NCBI RefSeq assembly: GCF_000502835.1
Contig: NZ_AYVL01000001.1
Location: forward strand, 7,896 to 56,007
Direction: 5' to 3'
Length of the DNA stretch: 48,112 nt
Source of the DNA: Mesorhizobium sp. LSJC280B00
GTDB taxonomy: Bacteria > Pseudomonadota > Alphaproteobacteria > Rhizobiales > Rhizobiaceae
Position 1 is the first letter of the stretch; every line of letters starts with the position of its first letter. Of the stretch, positions 15,801 through 23,413 are shown one piece after another. A program made the translations under genes and the position numbers. The notes below the pieces were generated by a model. It saw only the letters and a program-made list of their open reading frames with translations, ran no database searches and was not told the origin of the DNA.

Positions 15801-17571
15801 CTATCACCCGATCCTCGACGGGCTGGAATTCGCGGATCGCCACTTCCGGATCCTCCGTTTCGAGGAGATGCATGGGACTGACCACTTCCGCGGCCAGCAC
15901 TGTTATGTATTGCCGAGAGCGGTTGATTCCCAAGGACGCCGGAGGGCCTGCCAGTTGCTGCGTCTGTTCGGGGTCGGCAAGGAAACGACGCGTTTCGTCG
16001 ACGAAGGTCGCGAATGCCGGTTCGTGGCCAAGCAGCACGTGGTTGACGCTGTCTAGCGCAACGAAACGCGCGCCGGGGATTTTCCCAGCCATCGCCTGGC
16101 CATGATCGAACGGAATGACCGCGTCTCCCGTAGCATGCATCACCAGGGTCGGGACGCGGACCCGCGGTAACAGCTCGTCAACGTCAATGACGGCGCCTTC
16201 CTCGAAGATGCGATGGGCAATCTCCGGCGAGACGGTATTGCGTTGCAACTCGTTATACCAATTCCTCTGTTCCGGCGTTGCTTCCGGAATGAAGAGGGAG
16301 GTGAACATTTGCCGGAACACCGGGTCGTCTTGGCCCCAGCCTTCCTGAATCAGCGCTCCCATCGCTTCGCGGCGTGCTATTTCGCGCTGATTGCCCCGTT
16401 TGCGCCAACCTTTGGTGAATCCGCCATACAGCACCATCCCCGCCACACGCTCTGGATGCCGGACGGCATAGGCTATCGAAACGGCGCACCCCTGGGAAAT
16501 GCCAAGCAGGGAAACGCGGCGCAGACCAGCGGCATCGATGATGCTCTCCAGGTCGGCAACCATGGCCTCGAAGGACAGGTCGGCGGGATACCGGTCCGAC
16601 AGGCCGTTGCCGCGCTGGTCGTAACGTATCAGCTGGTAGTGCGCGGAGAGGCCCTCGATCCAATGCTTCCACACCGGACTGTCCCATTCGAGCTCGAGAT
16701 GGGACATCCAGTGGGCGGCCCTTACCAAAGGGGGGCCTTGACCACTCAAGGAATAGGCCAAGCGCGCGCCGTCGGGCGTCGTGCACCGGCGAATCTCCTG
16801 CGCAAGGATTCGCTCCGGCGGAGAGGCAAGCTGTATCTCCGACGCAGGCAAAACACGCGTCGGAGGGACGTTCTCATCGGCGGGAGCGACCCCGATGTCG
16901 CTACTCGAAGCGCGGCTCTGGACCATGGCGGATTGCCGTGCTGCCTCGCTCAGCCGGCGGATGTCCGCTCGAAGAGCCTCGTCCCCAGGCTCCAACCCGT
17001 CCAGGACATGCGCGTACGGAAGTGCCCGCGCCGGCTCAAGCCGGTCGACGAGCACCCGAAGGATGCGCAGATGCGTCACGTGCAGTTCGTCGGCGGTCGC
17101 AATGCGCCAGGCTTCGAATTCCGGACAGCGCGGCAGTGAAAGATCATCCAGGAAACGGCCGCGGAACGCTCCGGCGAGGGCCTCCAGTTTCTCCGGTCCG
17201 AGAGCCTCTATGTCACGACCGCCGAGGCCCCGGAGCGGCGCGATGTCCAGCACGACTTCGCTGGTGTTCAGGCGAACTGCGTTGCGGTCGGCTTGCAGGA
17301 TCTCGCCGTTCCCGAGGTCGACGACCTGTCGGATCTTCGAGAGACTCCAGCGCAGGGCGCCGCGAGGATCGTCCGGTACCTCCCAGAACATCTCGCAAAG
17401 GCGCTCGCGCCGCTGCGGGCGCTCTACGAGCGCAAGATAGGCCAGTAGAGCCCGCGTCTTTTTCGAAGGCGGCAAGGAAACGACCTCGCCAAGGCGAAGG
17501 ACGGTCAGATCTCCGAGAACGCGAATTTCGAGCGACACTTTGCCAATCCCAGTCGCTGCTAAATTAGCCAT
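12820..17571 (-). CDS. Giant composite regulator: SARP/BTAD + alpha/beta hydrolase + cyclase-like + STAND ATPase + TPR
   Basis: This ~1,583-aa protein has five readable parts. Residues ~12-215 are a SARP-like winged helix plus BTAD (EIRVLGDLTVLRLG, RALLAYLAL). Residues ~255-530 are an alpha/beta hydrolase with nucleophile elbow GISQG, acid TGDAVIP and His in VNHVLLGH. Residues ~545-690 are a class III cyclase-like domain. Residues ~755-1010 are an AAA/STAND ATPase with ADAGMGKSR (Walker A, first Gly replaced) and VLIEDLHWID (Walker B). The rest is TPR-like helices. In the cyclase-like part the first metal Asp is Glu (AAEVVSP) and the usual GDxVNxAAR reads GAAPRAANR, so cyclase activity is doubtful. 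It probably senses a ligand and controls adjacent redox genes. The frame opens at 17688; ATG 17571 is chosen for domain position, but GTG 17538 is also possible. No good ribosome site decides. Confidence 0.85.
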   Translation of the reverse strand: MANLAATGIGKVSLEIRVLGDLTVLRLGEVVSLPPSKKTRALLAYLALVERPQRRERLCEMFWEVPDDPRGALRWSLSKIRQVVDLGNGEILQADRNAVRLNTSEVVLDIAPLRGLGGRDIEALGPEKLEALAGAFRGRFLDDLSLPRCPEFEAWRIATADELHVTHLRILRVLVDRLEPARALPYAHVLDGLEPGDEALRADIRRLSEAARQSAMVQSRASSSDIGVAPADENVPPTRVLPASEIQLASPPERILAQEIRRCTTPDGARLAYSLSGQGPPLVRAAHWMSHLELEWDSPVWKHWIEGLSAHYQLIRYDQRGNGLSDRYPADLSFEAMVADLESIIDAAGLRRVSLLGISQGCAVSIAYAVRHPERVAGMVLYGGFTKGWRKRGNQREIARREAMGALIQEGWGQDDPVFRQMFTSLFIPEATPEQRNWYNELQRNTVSPEIAHRIFEEGAVIDVDELLPRVRVPTLVMHATGDAVIPFDHGQAMAGKIPGARFVALDSVNHVLLGHEPAFATFVDETRRFLADPEQTQQLAGPPASLGINRSRQYITVLAAEVVSPMHLLETEDPEVAIREFQPVEDRVIDVVESHGGVVTSAADGTITAAFGLARATEDHAYLACRAALAAKLAVEELSQGGIQLRAGIDTGEVIVRQQWTTKASKVELAGAAPRAANRLMRALHRATIAATGRARAAAGGYVQMHRLAHSEHPQLGHEERIYELLGENHALSRWHLRANRGLTGLVARELELKILLATWRRVREGHGQVAGIVADAGMGKSRLAHEFLSLDEVAGFTVLECGGLEFDSSVTLGAVKKLLLSACGIRGEDGLAEAQRLFAFKRAELDLDPSHTAPLSFLADLPVDDSSWWHLDARERTSRVSEAMSAFLVALSRASPVAVLIEDLHWIDAESEAVMNRLVEVMGANRIMLLATYRPQYRHEWNRRGYFQQIRLERFARDEMEQFLTELLGSDPSLGELRQSLAERAEGTPLFLEEMVRGLVADGALAGQSGRYELKRPVDSITIPSTVQSLIAARIQQLGDSERQALQLASVIGKNVPYPLLRALSPLSEAELGVCLAKLQSLEFLFEVQSYPHVEYTFKHALTLKVTYESLLAEDRKRLHRAALVAMDRLYAGSLNHHIEELAEHALRAEAWEPAADYLLQAAGRAEERSAYSAAVQFLENARKAVAALPRNPKTLAQAINLRVRMRPAYGALGAYRKALPQLLEARELAMELGDPQLISDVLLHLSYLNSSHGRYEEALEPADTLKRGATANGVQRCISESDLAASQALLIRSEARQVLERLVPHEERFTKAWRLERFGQLGARAVWYLGHRAQAEARLGRFDDAERSLAELQKVAAEVARPIDSCAAAYFTGVVGVLRGPEPALVEALQLWSSEAATSASILLRPWLLTVLGHAEFLLGRNHDAGATLEMAVTEAERLDLAQFECHARAVLACVRARLYEPEAAANLGHALELARGRGDPWSEIIVLRGLAELKPSRSAIGWLEQACNLARRVELRPELARSLLALGLAKRRGKIAGADATLAQAAKLYTEMQMREDFSGMEEPTGSVLPDRVPMAVTA

Positions 17572-17695
17572 GGATTGTATCAAGTCCGTGCCGCTGCCGA
17601 AAGCGTTCGTTTCCGAAAGCGTGAGGTTTCCGCCTGCGCTCTGATTTGCCTTCCCTTCGTGGGAAGGCCGACACGGACAAGTCCACATGAATGCC

Positions 17696-17727
17696 GAGCC
17701 GGAACGGGATCACGCCCGTTCCGGCTC
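17696..17727. terminator. perfect 13-bp-stem hairpin between cysK-grx and the giant regulator
   Basis: GAGCCGGAACGGG (17696-17708), a 6-nt loop, then CCCGTTCCGGCTC (17715-17727) is a fully matched inverted repeat in the 202 nt between the two minus-strand genes. It lies just beyond the stop of the cysteine synthase fusion gene. No T-run follows on the minus strand, so it may be a weak terminator, an attenuator of the regulator gene or an operator. Confidence 0.5.
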
Positions 17728-17773
17728 GCTTTGATGGTGGCGACCGCACTCTGAAAGGCCCGGAGGCAGGGTC

Positions 17774-19267
17774 TCACGCTGCCGCGCGCACCCATCGGGG
17801 CAGCAGGCTCTCGGGATTTGCGCATGCGCCGGGCGTGTAGTTTGCGCCAACGAACTCCAGCCGGGCGGCGAGCGTGCCGTCCCGCCAGGCCGCAAGCGTA
17901 TCCATGCAACCACCGATATGCTCGCCGCCGACAAAGACCTGCGGAATTGTAGGCGAACCGATCCGGGCCCTCAGAGCCTTGCGGATTTCCCCGTCCCGGC
18001 CGTTCTTCTGGAATTCCGGAGCATCGATGTCGATGGACCTGTAGGCGATTCCGGCACGGTCGAAAAGCTTTCTTACCGTCCAGCAGAATTCGCACCATGT
18101 CAGGGCGAATATGACCACCGGATGCTCCGGATCATAGATCGCCTCATCGACAAACGCATGCGCCGACTGATCGATTTGGATTTCGTTCACGGGCGCCGAT
18201 GAAAGGGCGAAGGACGGCGGCCGGTCGAAGCGGTAGCCGAGTGTGGAGCGAGAGATCGCCTCTTCGGCGGGCGACATTTCCTCGCTGATGTGATCGAACA
18301 GAATCGTGCTGAGATACCGCTCGCCCGTGTCAGGCAACATACAGAGCACGTTCCGGTCCGGTCCGACGCGTCCAGCGATTTCCAGTGCGCCGCTCAAGGT
18401 AGCCCCGCCAGAGATCCCCGCCAGTATTCCTTCTTCCGTCGCAAGCCGGCGCGCAGCTTCCAAAGCGCTGGCGCCTGAAACGGGCAAGATTTCGTCCACA
18501 AGACCGTCAGCCATCGCGTTGCCGACGATCAGCGGAATGAAATCAGGGCTCCAGCCCTGCATCGGGTGTGGCCGGAAGCGAGTGTGCGCCCGAGTGGGCA
18601 GTCCGTGTTCGTCGAAAGCTTGGGGAATGCCACTCGACAGCAGCGCCGAATTGTCGGGCTCGCAGACGATGATCCGCGTTTCCGGGCGCTCGCGCTTGAG
18701 TACTCGCGCCACTCCGGCCAGCGTTCCGCCGGTCCCGGTGCCGGTGACCCAGTAATCGAGTGGACGGTCCTGGAACGCTGCGAGGATTTCGAGCGCTGTC
18801 GTGCGGGCATGGACATCGGCGTTGACGGGCGTCTCGAATTGCCGGCAGAGGAACCAGCCGTGCGCTCCGGCCAGCTCGAACGCCTTGGCGAGCATGCCGC
18901 TGCCGCGCTCGACAGCAGGGGTCAACACGACCTTGGCACCGAAGAAACGCATCAGCTTGCGGCGTTCGAGGCTGGCGTTCTCCGGCATTACGATGACGAG
19001 AGGATAGCCTTTCCGCGCGCAAACCATGGCAAGTCCGATGCCCGTGTTGCCGCTCGTCGCCTCGATCACCGTCTGGCCAGGCCGAAGTGCACCCGAACTC
19101 TCCGCTTCTTCGATGATCGCTGCGGCAAGACGGTCCTTGACCGAGCCGCCAGGATTGAACGCCTCGATCTTGGCATAGAGCGAAGCGGCACCATTGTTGA
19201 TGCGGGAAAGGCGGACGACCGGCGTGTCGCCGATCGTGTCGAGAATGCTGTCGTAGATACTGCTCAT
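17774..19267 (-). CDS. Cysteine synthase-glutaredoxin fusion
   Basis: This 497-aa fusion begins with a PLP-dependent cysteine synthase/cystathionine beta-synthase fold: PLP lysine K44 in NPGGSVKDR, ATSGNTGIGLAM, the phosphate loop GTGTGGTLAGVA and GILAGISGGA. After a linker (about 315-370) comes a glutaredoxin-like domain with CEFC redox motif near residues 391-394 and IPQVFVGGEHIGGC. A ~40-residue tail follows. The synthase part would make cysteine or a related beta-substituted amino acid from O-acetylserine (or O-phosphoserine) and a thiol/sulfide; the Grx part could deliver or protect the sulfur. ATG 19267 has AAGGACA upstream. The fusion is unusual compared with separate CysK and Grx. Confidence 0.9.
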   Translation of the reverse strand: MSSIYDSILDTIGDTPVVRLSRINNGAASLYAKIEAFNPGGSVKDRLAAAIIEEAESSGALRPGQTVIEATSGNTGIGLAMVCARKGYPLVIVMPENASLERRKLMRFFGAKVVLTPAVERGSGMLAKAFELAGAHGWFLCRQFETPVNADVHARTTALEILAAFQDRPLDYWVTGTGTGGTLAGVARVLKRERPETRIIVCEPDNSALLSSGIPQAFDEHGLPTRAHTRFRPHPMQGWSPDFIPLIVGNAMADGLVDEILPVSGASALEAARRLATEEGILAGISGGATLSGALEIAGRVGPDRNVLCMLPDTGERYLSTILFDHISEEMSPAEEAISRSTLGYRFDRPPSFALSSAPVNEIQIDQSAHAFVDEAIYDPEHPVVIFALTWCEFCWTVRKLFDRAGIAYRSIDIDAPEFQKNGRDGEIRKALRARIGSPTIPQVFVGGEHIGGCMDTLAAWRDGTLAARLEFVGANYTPGACANPESLLPRWVRAAA

Positions 19268-19389
19268 CTCAGCTGTCCTTGCCTGGTGATGACGGTGCTC
19301 TGCCCTCTTCGATCTCTGAGGTTGGCAGGAAGGCCGTGGTTTGCAGCGTTCGAACCAACGTGGAATTAAAATGGATTTCGACGTTTGAA

Positions 19390-20664
19390 TCAGCGCCTCA
19401 TCGCAGGGTCCGGAAGGCGGCCGCATGGGACCTGCGCTCTCGCGCCGGATGATGCCGCCAATACGCCCAGAACCACGAGATTGGCCGCGCCTGCGACAGA
19501 TGCCACCAGGAAAGCGGGCCCATAGCTGCCGAAGCTGTCATAGACGAAACCGCCGAAATAGCCGGCCACGCCCATGCCCAGCCAGGCGATCAGCATGACG
19601 ATGCCGAGTGACTGGCCAAAGCGTTCGGCTGGCGCAAACTGGCGCACGCAAAGGATCAGGCACGTCATGTTTCCGGCGAAGCCGAAGCCGAAAACCGCCG
19701 ACAGCGCCAGCAGGCTCAGCTGCTGGTCCAGCGCGGGAAAAATCGCAACGCATGCCGTCTGAATAAACGACGCCAGGGCATAGGCGGCAAGATTGCTTGC
19801 CCGGTCGGCGAGGAGCCCGAACGCGATCCGCCCGACGGCGCCGAACAGCATGGCGGTCAGCAGGCTGAGCGATCCGACATCCGAAGACCCGCACACAGCC
19901 GTGACGAAGCTCGTGAGGTGCATCAGCGGGACGCCCATGCAGGCGCAGCAGAGGAAGGCTGCGGCAGATAGCAGCGTCACCGGGGAAAGGCGGCCACTTT
20001 GGAACCCTGGCTTTGCTGAAAAACGCACCGGCGCGGGAAGGACCTCACCGACGGGCGGCGCCTGAACCGCCGGCATGAAGATCGCCAGCGCAGCCATCGT
20101 CGCCGCCGCCATGATCGCGTATGCGAGGCGCCAACCGACGCCGTCAATCAAGGCATTCGCGGCGTAGGGCATTATGCCCTGGCCCAGGGCTCCGCCTGCT
20201 GTGACGATCCCCACCGCCACGCCGCGGCGGCGGTCGAACCAGAGTCCGGTCACTGCAAGTACCGGCGCGTACAGACAGGCAAAGCCTAGCCCGCCCAAAG
20301 CGAAGTTGGCCGCATAGATCTGCCAGAGCGAATTGGCGGAGGAAAGCGCGGCGAGCGCGATCACCATGCCAGCTGAGCCGATGAATAGCAGGCTTTTGAC
20401 ATTCAGGCGGTCCGACAGCCGGCCCCAGAACAGCCCGCCCAACGCCATGCCGACGCTTGATAACGTGTAGGCAAGGCTGATGTCGGCTCGCGACCAGCCA
20501 AACTCCGCCTCAAGCGGTCTGATGAAGACGGATGTCAGCGCCAGGCTGCCAAATCCGAACGCCATGGCGGTTGTGGCACCGGCCGCAGCCAACAGGCCGC
20601 GCAGCCGTATTGCGCCGTCCCGAACCTCCCTGCCTCCAGTTGGTGATACCTGACGATTCGACAT
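19390..20664 (-). CDS. MFS transporter (monocarboxylate/oxalate-type)
   Basis: This 424-aa major facilitator protein has about 12 hydrophobic segments. SLAYTLSSVGMALGGLFWG and GRLSDRLNVK mark the conserved loop 2-3 of the family, and the second half repeats it around FGLLADRASN. The pattern resembles the oxalate/formate and monocarboxylate porter groups. ATG 20664 has GAGG at good spacing and gives a normal amino-terminal tail; the frame extends to 20700. It ends 122 nt before the cysteine synthase fusion gene on the same strand, so the two could be co-transcribed. The substrate is unknown. Confidence 0.87.
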   Translation of the reverse strand: MSNRQVSPTGGREVRDGAIRLRGLLAAAGATTAMAFGFGSLALTSVFIRPLEAEFGWSRADISLAYTLSSVGMALGGLFWGRLSDRLNVKSLLFIGSAGMVIALAALSSANSLWQIYAANFALGGLGFACLYAPVLAVTGLWFDRRRGVAVGIVTAGGALGQGIMPYAANALIDGVGWRLAYAIMAAATMAALAIFMPAVQAPPVGEVLPAPVRFSAKPGFQSGRLSPVTLLSAAAFLCCACMGVPLMHLTSFVTAVCGSSDVGSLSLLTAMLFGAVGRIAFGLLADRASNLAAYALASFIQTACVAIFPALDQQLSLLALSAVFGFGFAGNMTCLILCVRQFAPAERFGQSLGIVMLIAWLGMGVAGYFGGFVYDSFGSYGPAFLVASVAGAANLVVLGVLAASSGARAQVPCGRLPDPAMRR

Positions 20665-20820
20665 GTTTCTGACCTCGAAGGACCTCTTCGAAGCTGTCAT
20701 CGGCCAGCGGTATGGAAGCAGGCGTGTGCGTCAGCGTGGAAACCTCCAACGCGGGCCGTGGAAACGGCTCACCTCGACCTGCAATCTCCTCTCGGTGAAC
20801 GGTGGATCAGGGAGATATTA

Positions 20821-20906
20821 TGATCATCGCCAGCGCCACCATGATGGACTGGTTGACGCCGAGCATGATCTCGGGACCGGCCAGCGGCAGTTGAACGCGA
20901 AAGAAG
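20821..20906 (-). pseudogene. relic of a betaine-type ABC permease gene
   Basis: These 86 nt match 29288-29373, inside the intact double permease gene, at about 76 of 86 positions. On the minus strand they encode the equivalent of FFRVQLPLALPEIMLGVNQ, the EAA-loop region that contacts the ATPase, but similarity stops on both sides. The surrounding 20700-20958 holds no other gene. This is a short fossil of a second ProW-like gene, next to the MocR gene. Confidence 0.75.
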
Positions 20907-20958
20907 ACAGGGTCTGTATATGGCCAGTCGCCAACTATCCGTCGGAGTAGCTGACCCT

Positions 20959-22296
20959 TTAGCTAACCTCCCGCGCCGGATCGGCTGCCAGCGCCAGGGA
21001 ATTTGCGACGTGCTCGAGGTGCTCCTCGTCCAGAATGCTGGTCGCGACGCGGACAGCGTTCGTTTTTCCCGTCGAAAACTTCGCTCCGGCATGGACCGCG
21101 ATGCCGTGGGCGGCCAGCGTGACCATCGCGTAAGGTTCCGAAGCAACCGGAATGAGGACGCTGAGACCGTGTCCGGCGTCGATATCGACATTGCGTTTGG
21201 CCAGTTCGCCGGCGAGCCGTTCGCGACGGCCGCGGTATACCTCCTTCGCCTGCTCCACCAGGGCGGCCGTGGCCGGGTCTTGCAGCAGCCAGGCGGTGGC
21301 TGCCTGCAGGATGCGGCTGGTCCATCCCGAGCTGAAGCTGCGGTAGGACTGGATCTGCTCGACGATCGTCGCCGATCCAGACAGCACGGCGAGCCGCAGA
21401 TCCGGGCCGTGGGTCTTGGAATAGGACAGGATATGGACGACGCGATCGGGAAAACGCCGGCCAAGCGAAATGCGCGGCGCCGAGGCAATATCGCCGACGC
21501 CGTCATCTTCGACAATCAGCACGTCGGTGCCGGCGAGCAGGTCGCCGATGACTTCCAGCCGCGCCGACGACATGCAGGCGCCGGTAACCGAATGGACGCG
21601 CGGCTGGAACAGGAACGCGACGGGCCGCTGCCGCAGAGCGTTGGCAAGTGCATCCGGCAAGGGACCGTCGCTGTCGCAGTCTACCGGGATGATCGGCACG
21701 TCGAGATCCTCGAGGATGTCGAGCAGGCGAAGCGCCGTAGGGTTCTCGATAGCCACCGGCGCCCCCGGCGGGACCAGCGCATGCAGCAGGGTGTAGATGG
21801 CGTTGTAACCGCCATTGGTGGCCAGGAACGCGCCGGGATCGTACGGCCATGACGGGCGCACTGCGGCTTCCAGCTCGGGCAGGATGCGCACCCGCTCGTA
21901 GCTGTTGAGCTTTTCGGCGCGCGCGCCATGCGCCAGCGCGATGTCGAGCGGCGGCAAGAGCCTCACATCGGGCTCCGCGATCGCCAGGTTCAGAACATCC
22001 TGTCCGTAATTGCCGCCGCTCATGTGGCGCTCGGGCCGGGCGGCAAAGCGGTTGCCCATGATCCAGGTGCCGTTGCGTCCGCGGCCGCCGATGATCTTGT
22101 AGCGCCGCAACTCGCTCCACGCCTGCGAGACCGTCGCCGGGCTGACGCCAAGCACATAGGCCAGATCGCGCACCGGCGGAAGCTTTGCGCCGACAGGCAG
22201 CGCGCCGCTTCTGATTAGCGCACTGGTCTCGCGCGCGATGCCGCGCATCGTGCGGTCGCCAAGGCGTTCAGCGAACCATCCTGCATCGAAATCCAT
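20959..22296 (-). CDS. MocR-type regulator: GntR DNA-binding domain fused to PLP aminotransferase fold
   Basis: This 445-aa protein has an N-terminal GntR winged helix (SGALPVGAKLPPVRDLAYVL, VSPATVSQAWSELRRYKII, residues about 30-75) and a C-terminal fold-type I aminotransferase domain (about 100-440) with the probable PLP lysine in LSYSKTHGPDLR. MocR proteins sense PLP or amino compounds and regulate neighbouring genes. It is divergent from the binding protein/ABC/amidohydrolase operon starting at 22400, its likely target. GTG 22302 is an alternative start two codons earlier. Its 3' end is duplicated as a relic at 8970-9129. Confidence 0.9.
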   Translation of the reverse strand: MDFDAGWFAERLGDRTMRGIARETSALIRSGALPVGAKLPPVRDLAYVLGVSPATVSQAWSELRRYKIIGGRGRNGTWIMGNRFAARPERHMSGGNYGQDVLNLAIAEPDVRLLPPLDIALAHGARAEKLNSYERVRILPELEAAVRPSWPYDPGAFLATNGGYNAIYTLLHALVPPGAPVAIENPTALRLLDILEDLDVPIIPVDCDSDGPLPDALANALRQRPVAFLFQPRVHSVTGACMSSARLEVIGDLLAGTDVLIVEDDGVGDIASAPRISLGRRFPDRVVHILSYSKTHGPDLRLAVLSGSATIVEQIQSYRSFSSGWTSRILQAATAWLLQDPATAALVEQAKEVYRGRRERLAGELAKRNVDIDAGHGLSVLIPVASEPYAMVTLAAHGIAVHAGAKFSTGKTNAVRVATSILDEEHLEHVANSLALAADPAREVS

Positions 22297-22320
22297 CAGC
22301 ACCCGCGATCATTAAAGCTA

Positions 22321-22366
22321 ATGTTCAATAACATAATAACATTTGATCGGTCAAAAATAAACATTT
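22321..22366. promoter_or_regulatory. AT-rich divergent promoter with AACAT repeats
   Basis: The ~100 nt between the MocR gene and the operon at 22400 are strikingly AT-rich. They contain ATGTT-N4-AACAT (22321-22334) and a direct repeat AACATTT at 22338-22344 and 22360-22366, 22 bp apart (two helical turns). Direct repeats on one helix face are typical of MocR targets. Confidence 0.45.
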
Positions 22367-22399
22367 ACCAATCGCCGGTCAAACATAGCGTTGAAGTTC

Positions 22400-23380
22400 A
22401 TGCCGATGCCCGTCTCCATCACTATAGCCACCCGCGATTGGGACTATCTCACCCCTTTGGTGCTGGGTGACGTCACTTCGAGCCGCTTGTCGGTGAAGGT
22501 TGACCGCGTCGCCACGCTCATTCCGGATCTCGGCACCGATCCGAACTACGATGCGGCGGAGGTCTCGTTCAGCCGTTATGTGTCGGCCATGGCTTCGGGC
22601 GTCGATACGATGGTTGGAATACCGTGCTTCATCATGCGCGGCTTTCGCCATCGCTGCATCATAACGGTCGAGGCCAGCCCGCTGGAACGGCTTTCCGACC
22701 TTGCCGGCAAACGCATCGGCGTGACCGGCTGGCGCGATTCCGGCAACACATGGACGCGCGCAGCACTTCGCCGGGAAGGCGTCGGCGTCGAGGATGCCTA
22801 TTGGTTCGCCGGCAGGCTGACATCGGGGCACCCGATCGCCGACCGCCTCGACGGATTCGGCAGGCCGGGGCGCATCGAAGCAGCACCAGGCGAGCGCCCG
22901 ATGATGGAGCTGCTGGCGCAAGGCGAGCTCGACGCCGTTTTCACGCCCTTCATGCCGGACGGCTTTTTCGGCCCGGCTTCCGGCTTCCGGCAAGTGCTGC
23001 GCGATTTTCGCGCGGCCGAACGCGCCTATTTCGCCGACGTCGGTTATGTCCCGGGCATGCATCTGGTCGCTGTCAAGGCCGCCCTAGTCAGGGAGCACCC
23101 CTGGCTGCCGCAGGAACTCGCCAGGCTGATCAACGAAAGCCAGCGCGTCTGGACGGCAAAGCGCCGAAAATATGCCGATACCTCGCCCTGGATCCTCGAG
23201 GAGCTGCTTCATGCGGGGCGCGACCTGCCTGCCTCCTGGAACGCCAGCGGCCTGCCGGCCAACCGGCGCATGATCGAGGATTTCGTCACCGAGCTCCATG
23301 CCCAGGGCATTCTGGCGGAACCGATTTCCGCCGAAGCCTTGTTTCCTTTCGAGGCCATATCGCGGGCCACCGCAGCCTGA
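22400..23380 (+). CDS. Periplasmic-binding-fold protein, 4,5-dihydroxyphthalate decarboxylase-like, cytoplasmic
   Basis: This ~326-aa protein has the type 2 periplasmic-binding fold of the dihydroxyphthalate decarboxylase-like group (SFSRYVSAMASG, GIPCFIMRGFRHRCIITVE, LAGKRIGVTGWRDSGNTW). It has no signal peptide, so it may be a cytoplasmic enzyme or sensor rather than a transport receptor. Starts TTG 22391, ATG 22400 and ATG 22406 are all possible; none has a clear ribosome site. It is first in the operon with an amino-acid-type ABC system and an M20 amidohydrolase, so it may process the imported compound. The exact reaction is not known. Confidence 0.75.
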   Translation: MPMPVSITIATRDWDYLTPLVLGDVTSSRLSVKVDRVATLIPDLGTDPNYDAAEVSFSRYVSAMASGVDTMVGIPCFIMRGFRHRCIITVEASPLERLSDLAGKRIGVTGWRDSGNTWTRAALRREGVGVEDAYWFAGRLTSGHPIADRLDGFGRPGRIEAAPGERPMMELLAQGELDAVFTPFMPDGFFGPASGFRQVLRDFRAAERAYFADVGYVPGMHLVAVKAALVREHPWLPQELARLINESQRVWTAKRRKYADTSPWILEELLHAGRDLPASWNASGLPANRRMIEDFVTELHAQGILAEPISAEALFPFEAISRATAA

Positions 23381-23413
23381 CAACGCACAACGAAGAACAC
23401 GAAGGAGAATGCC

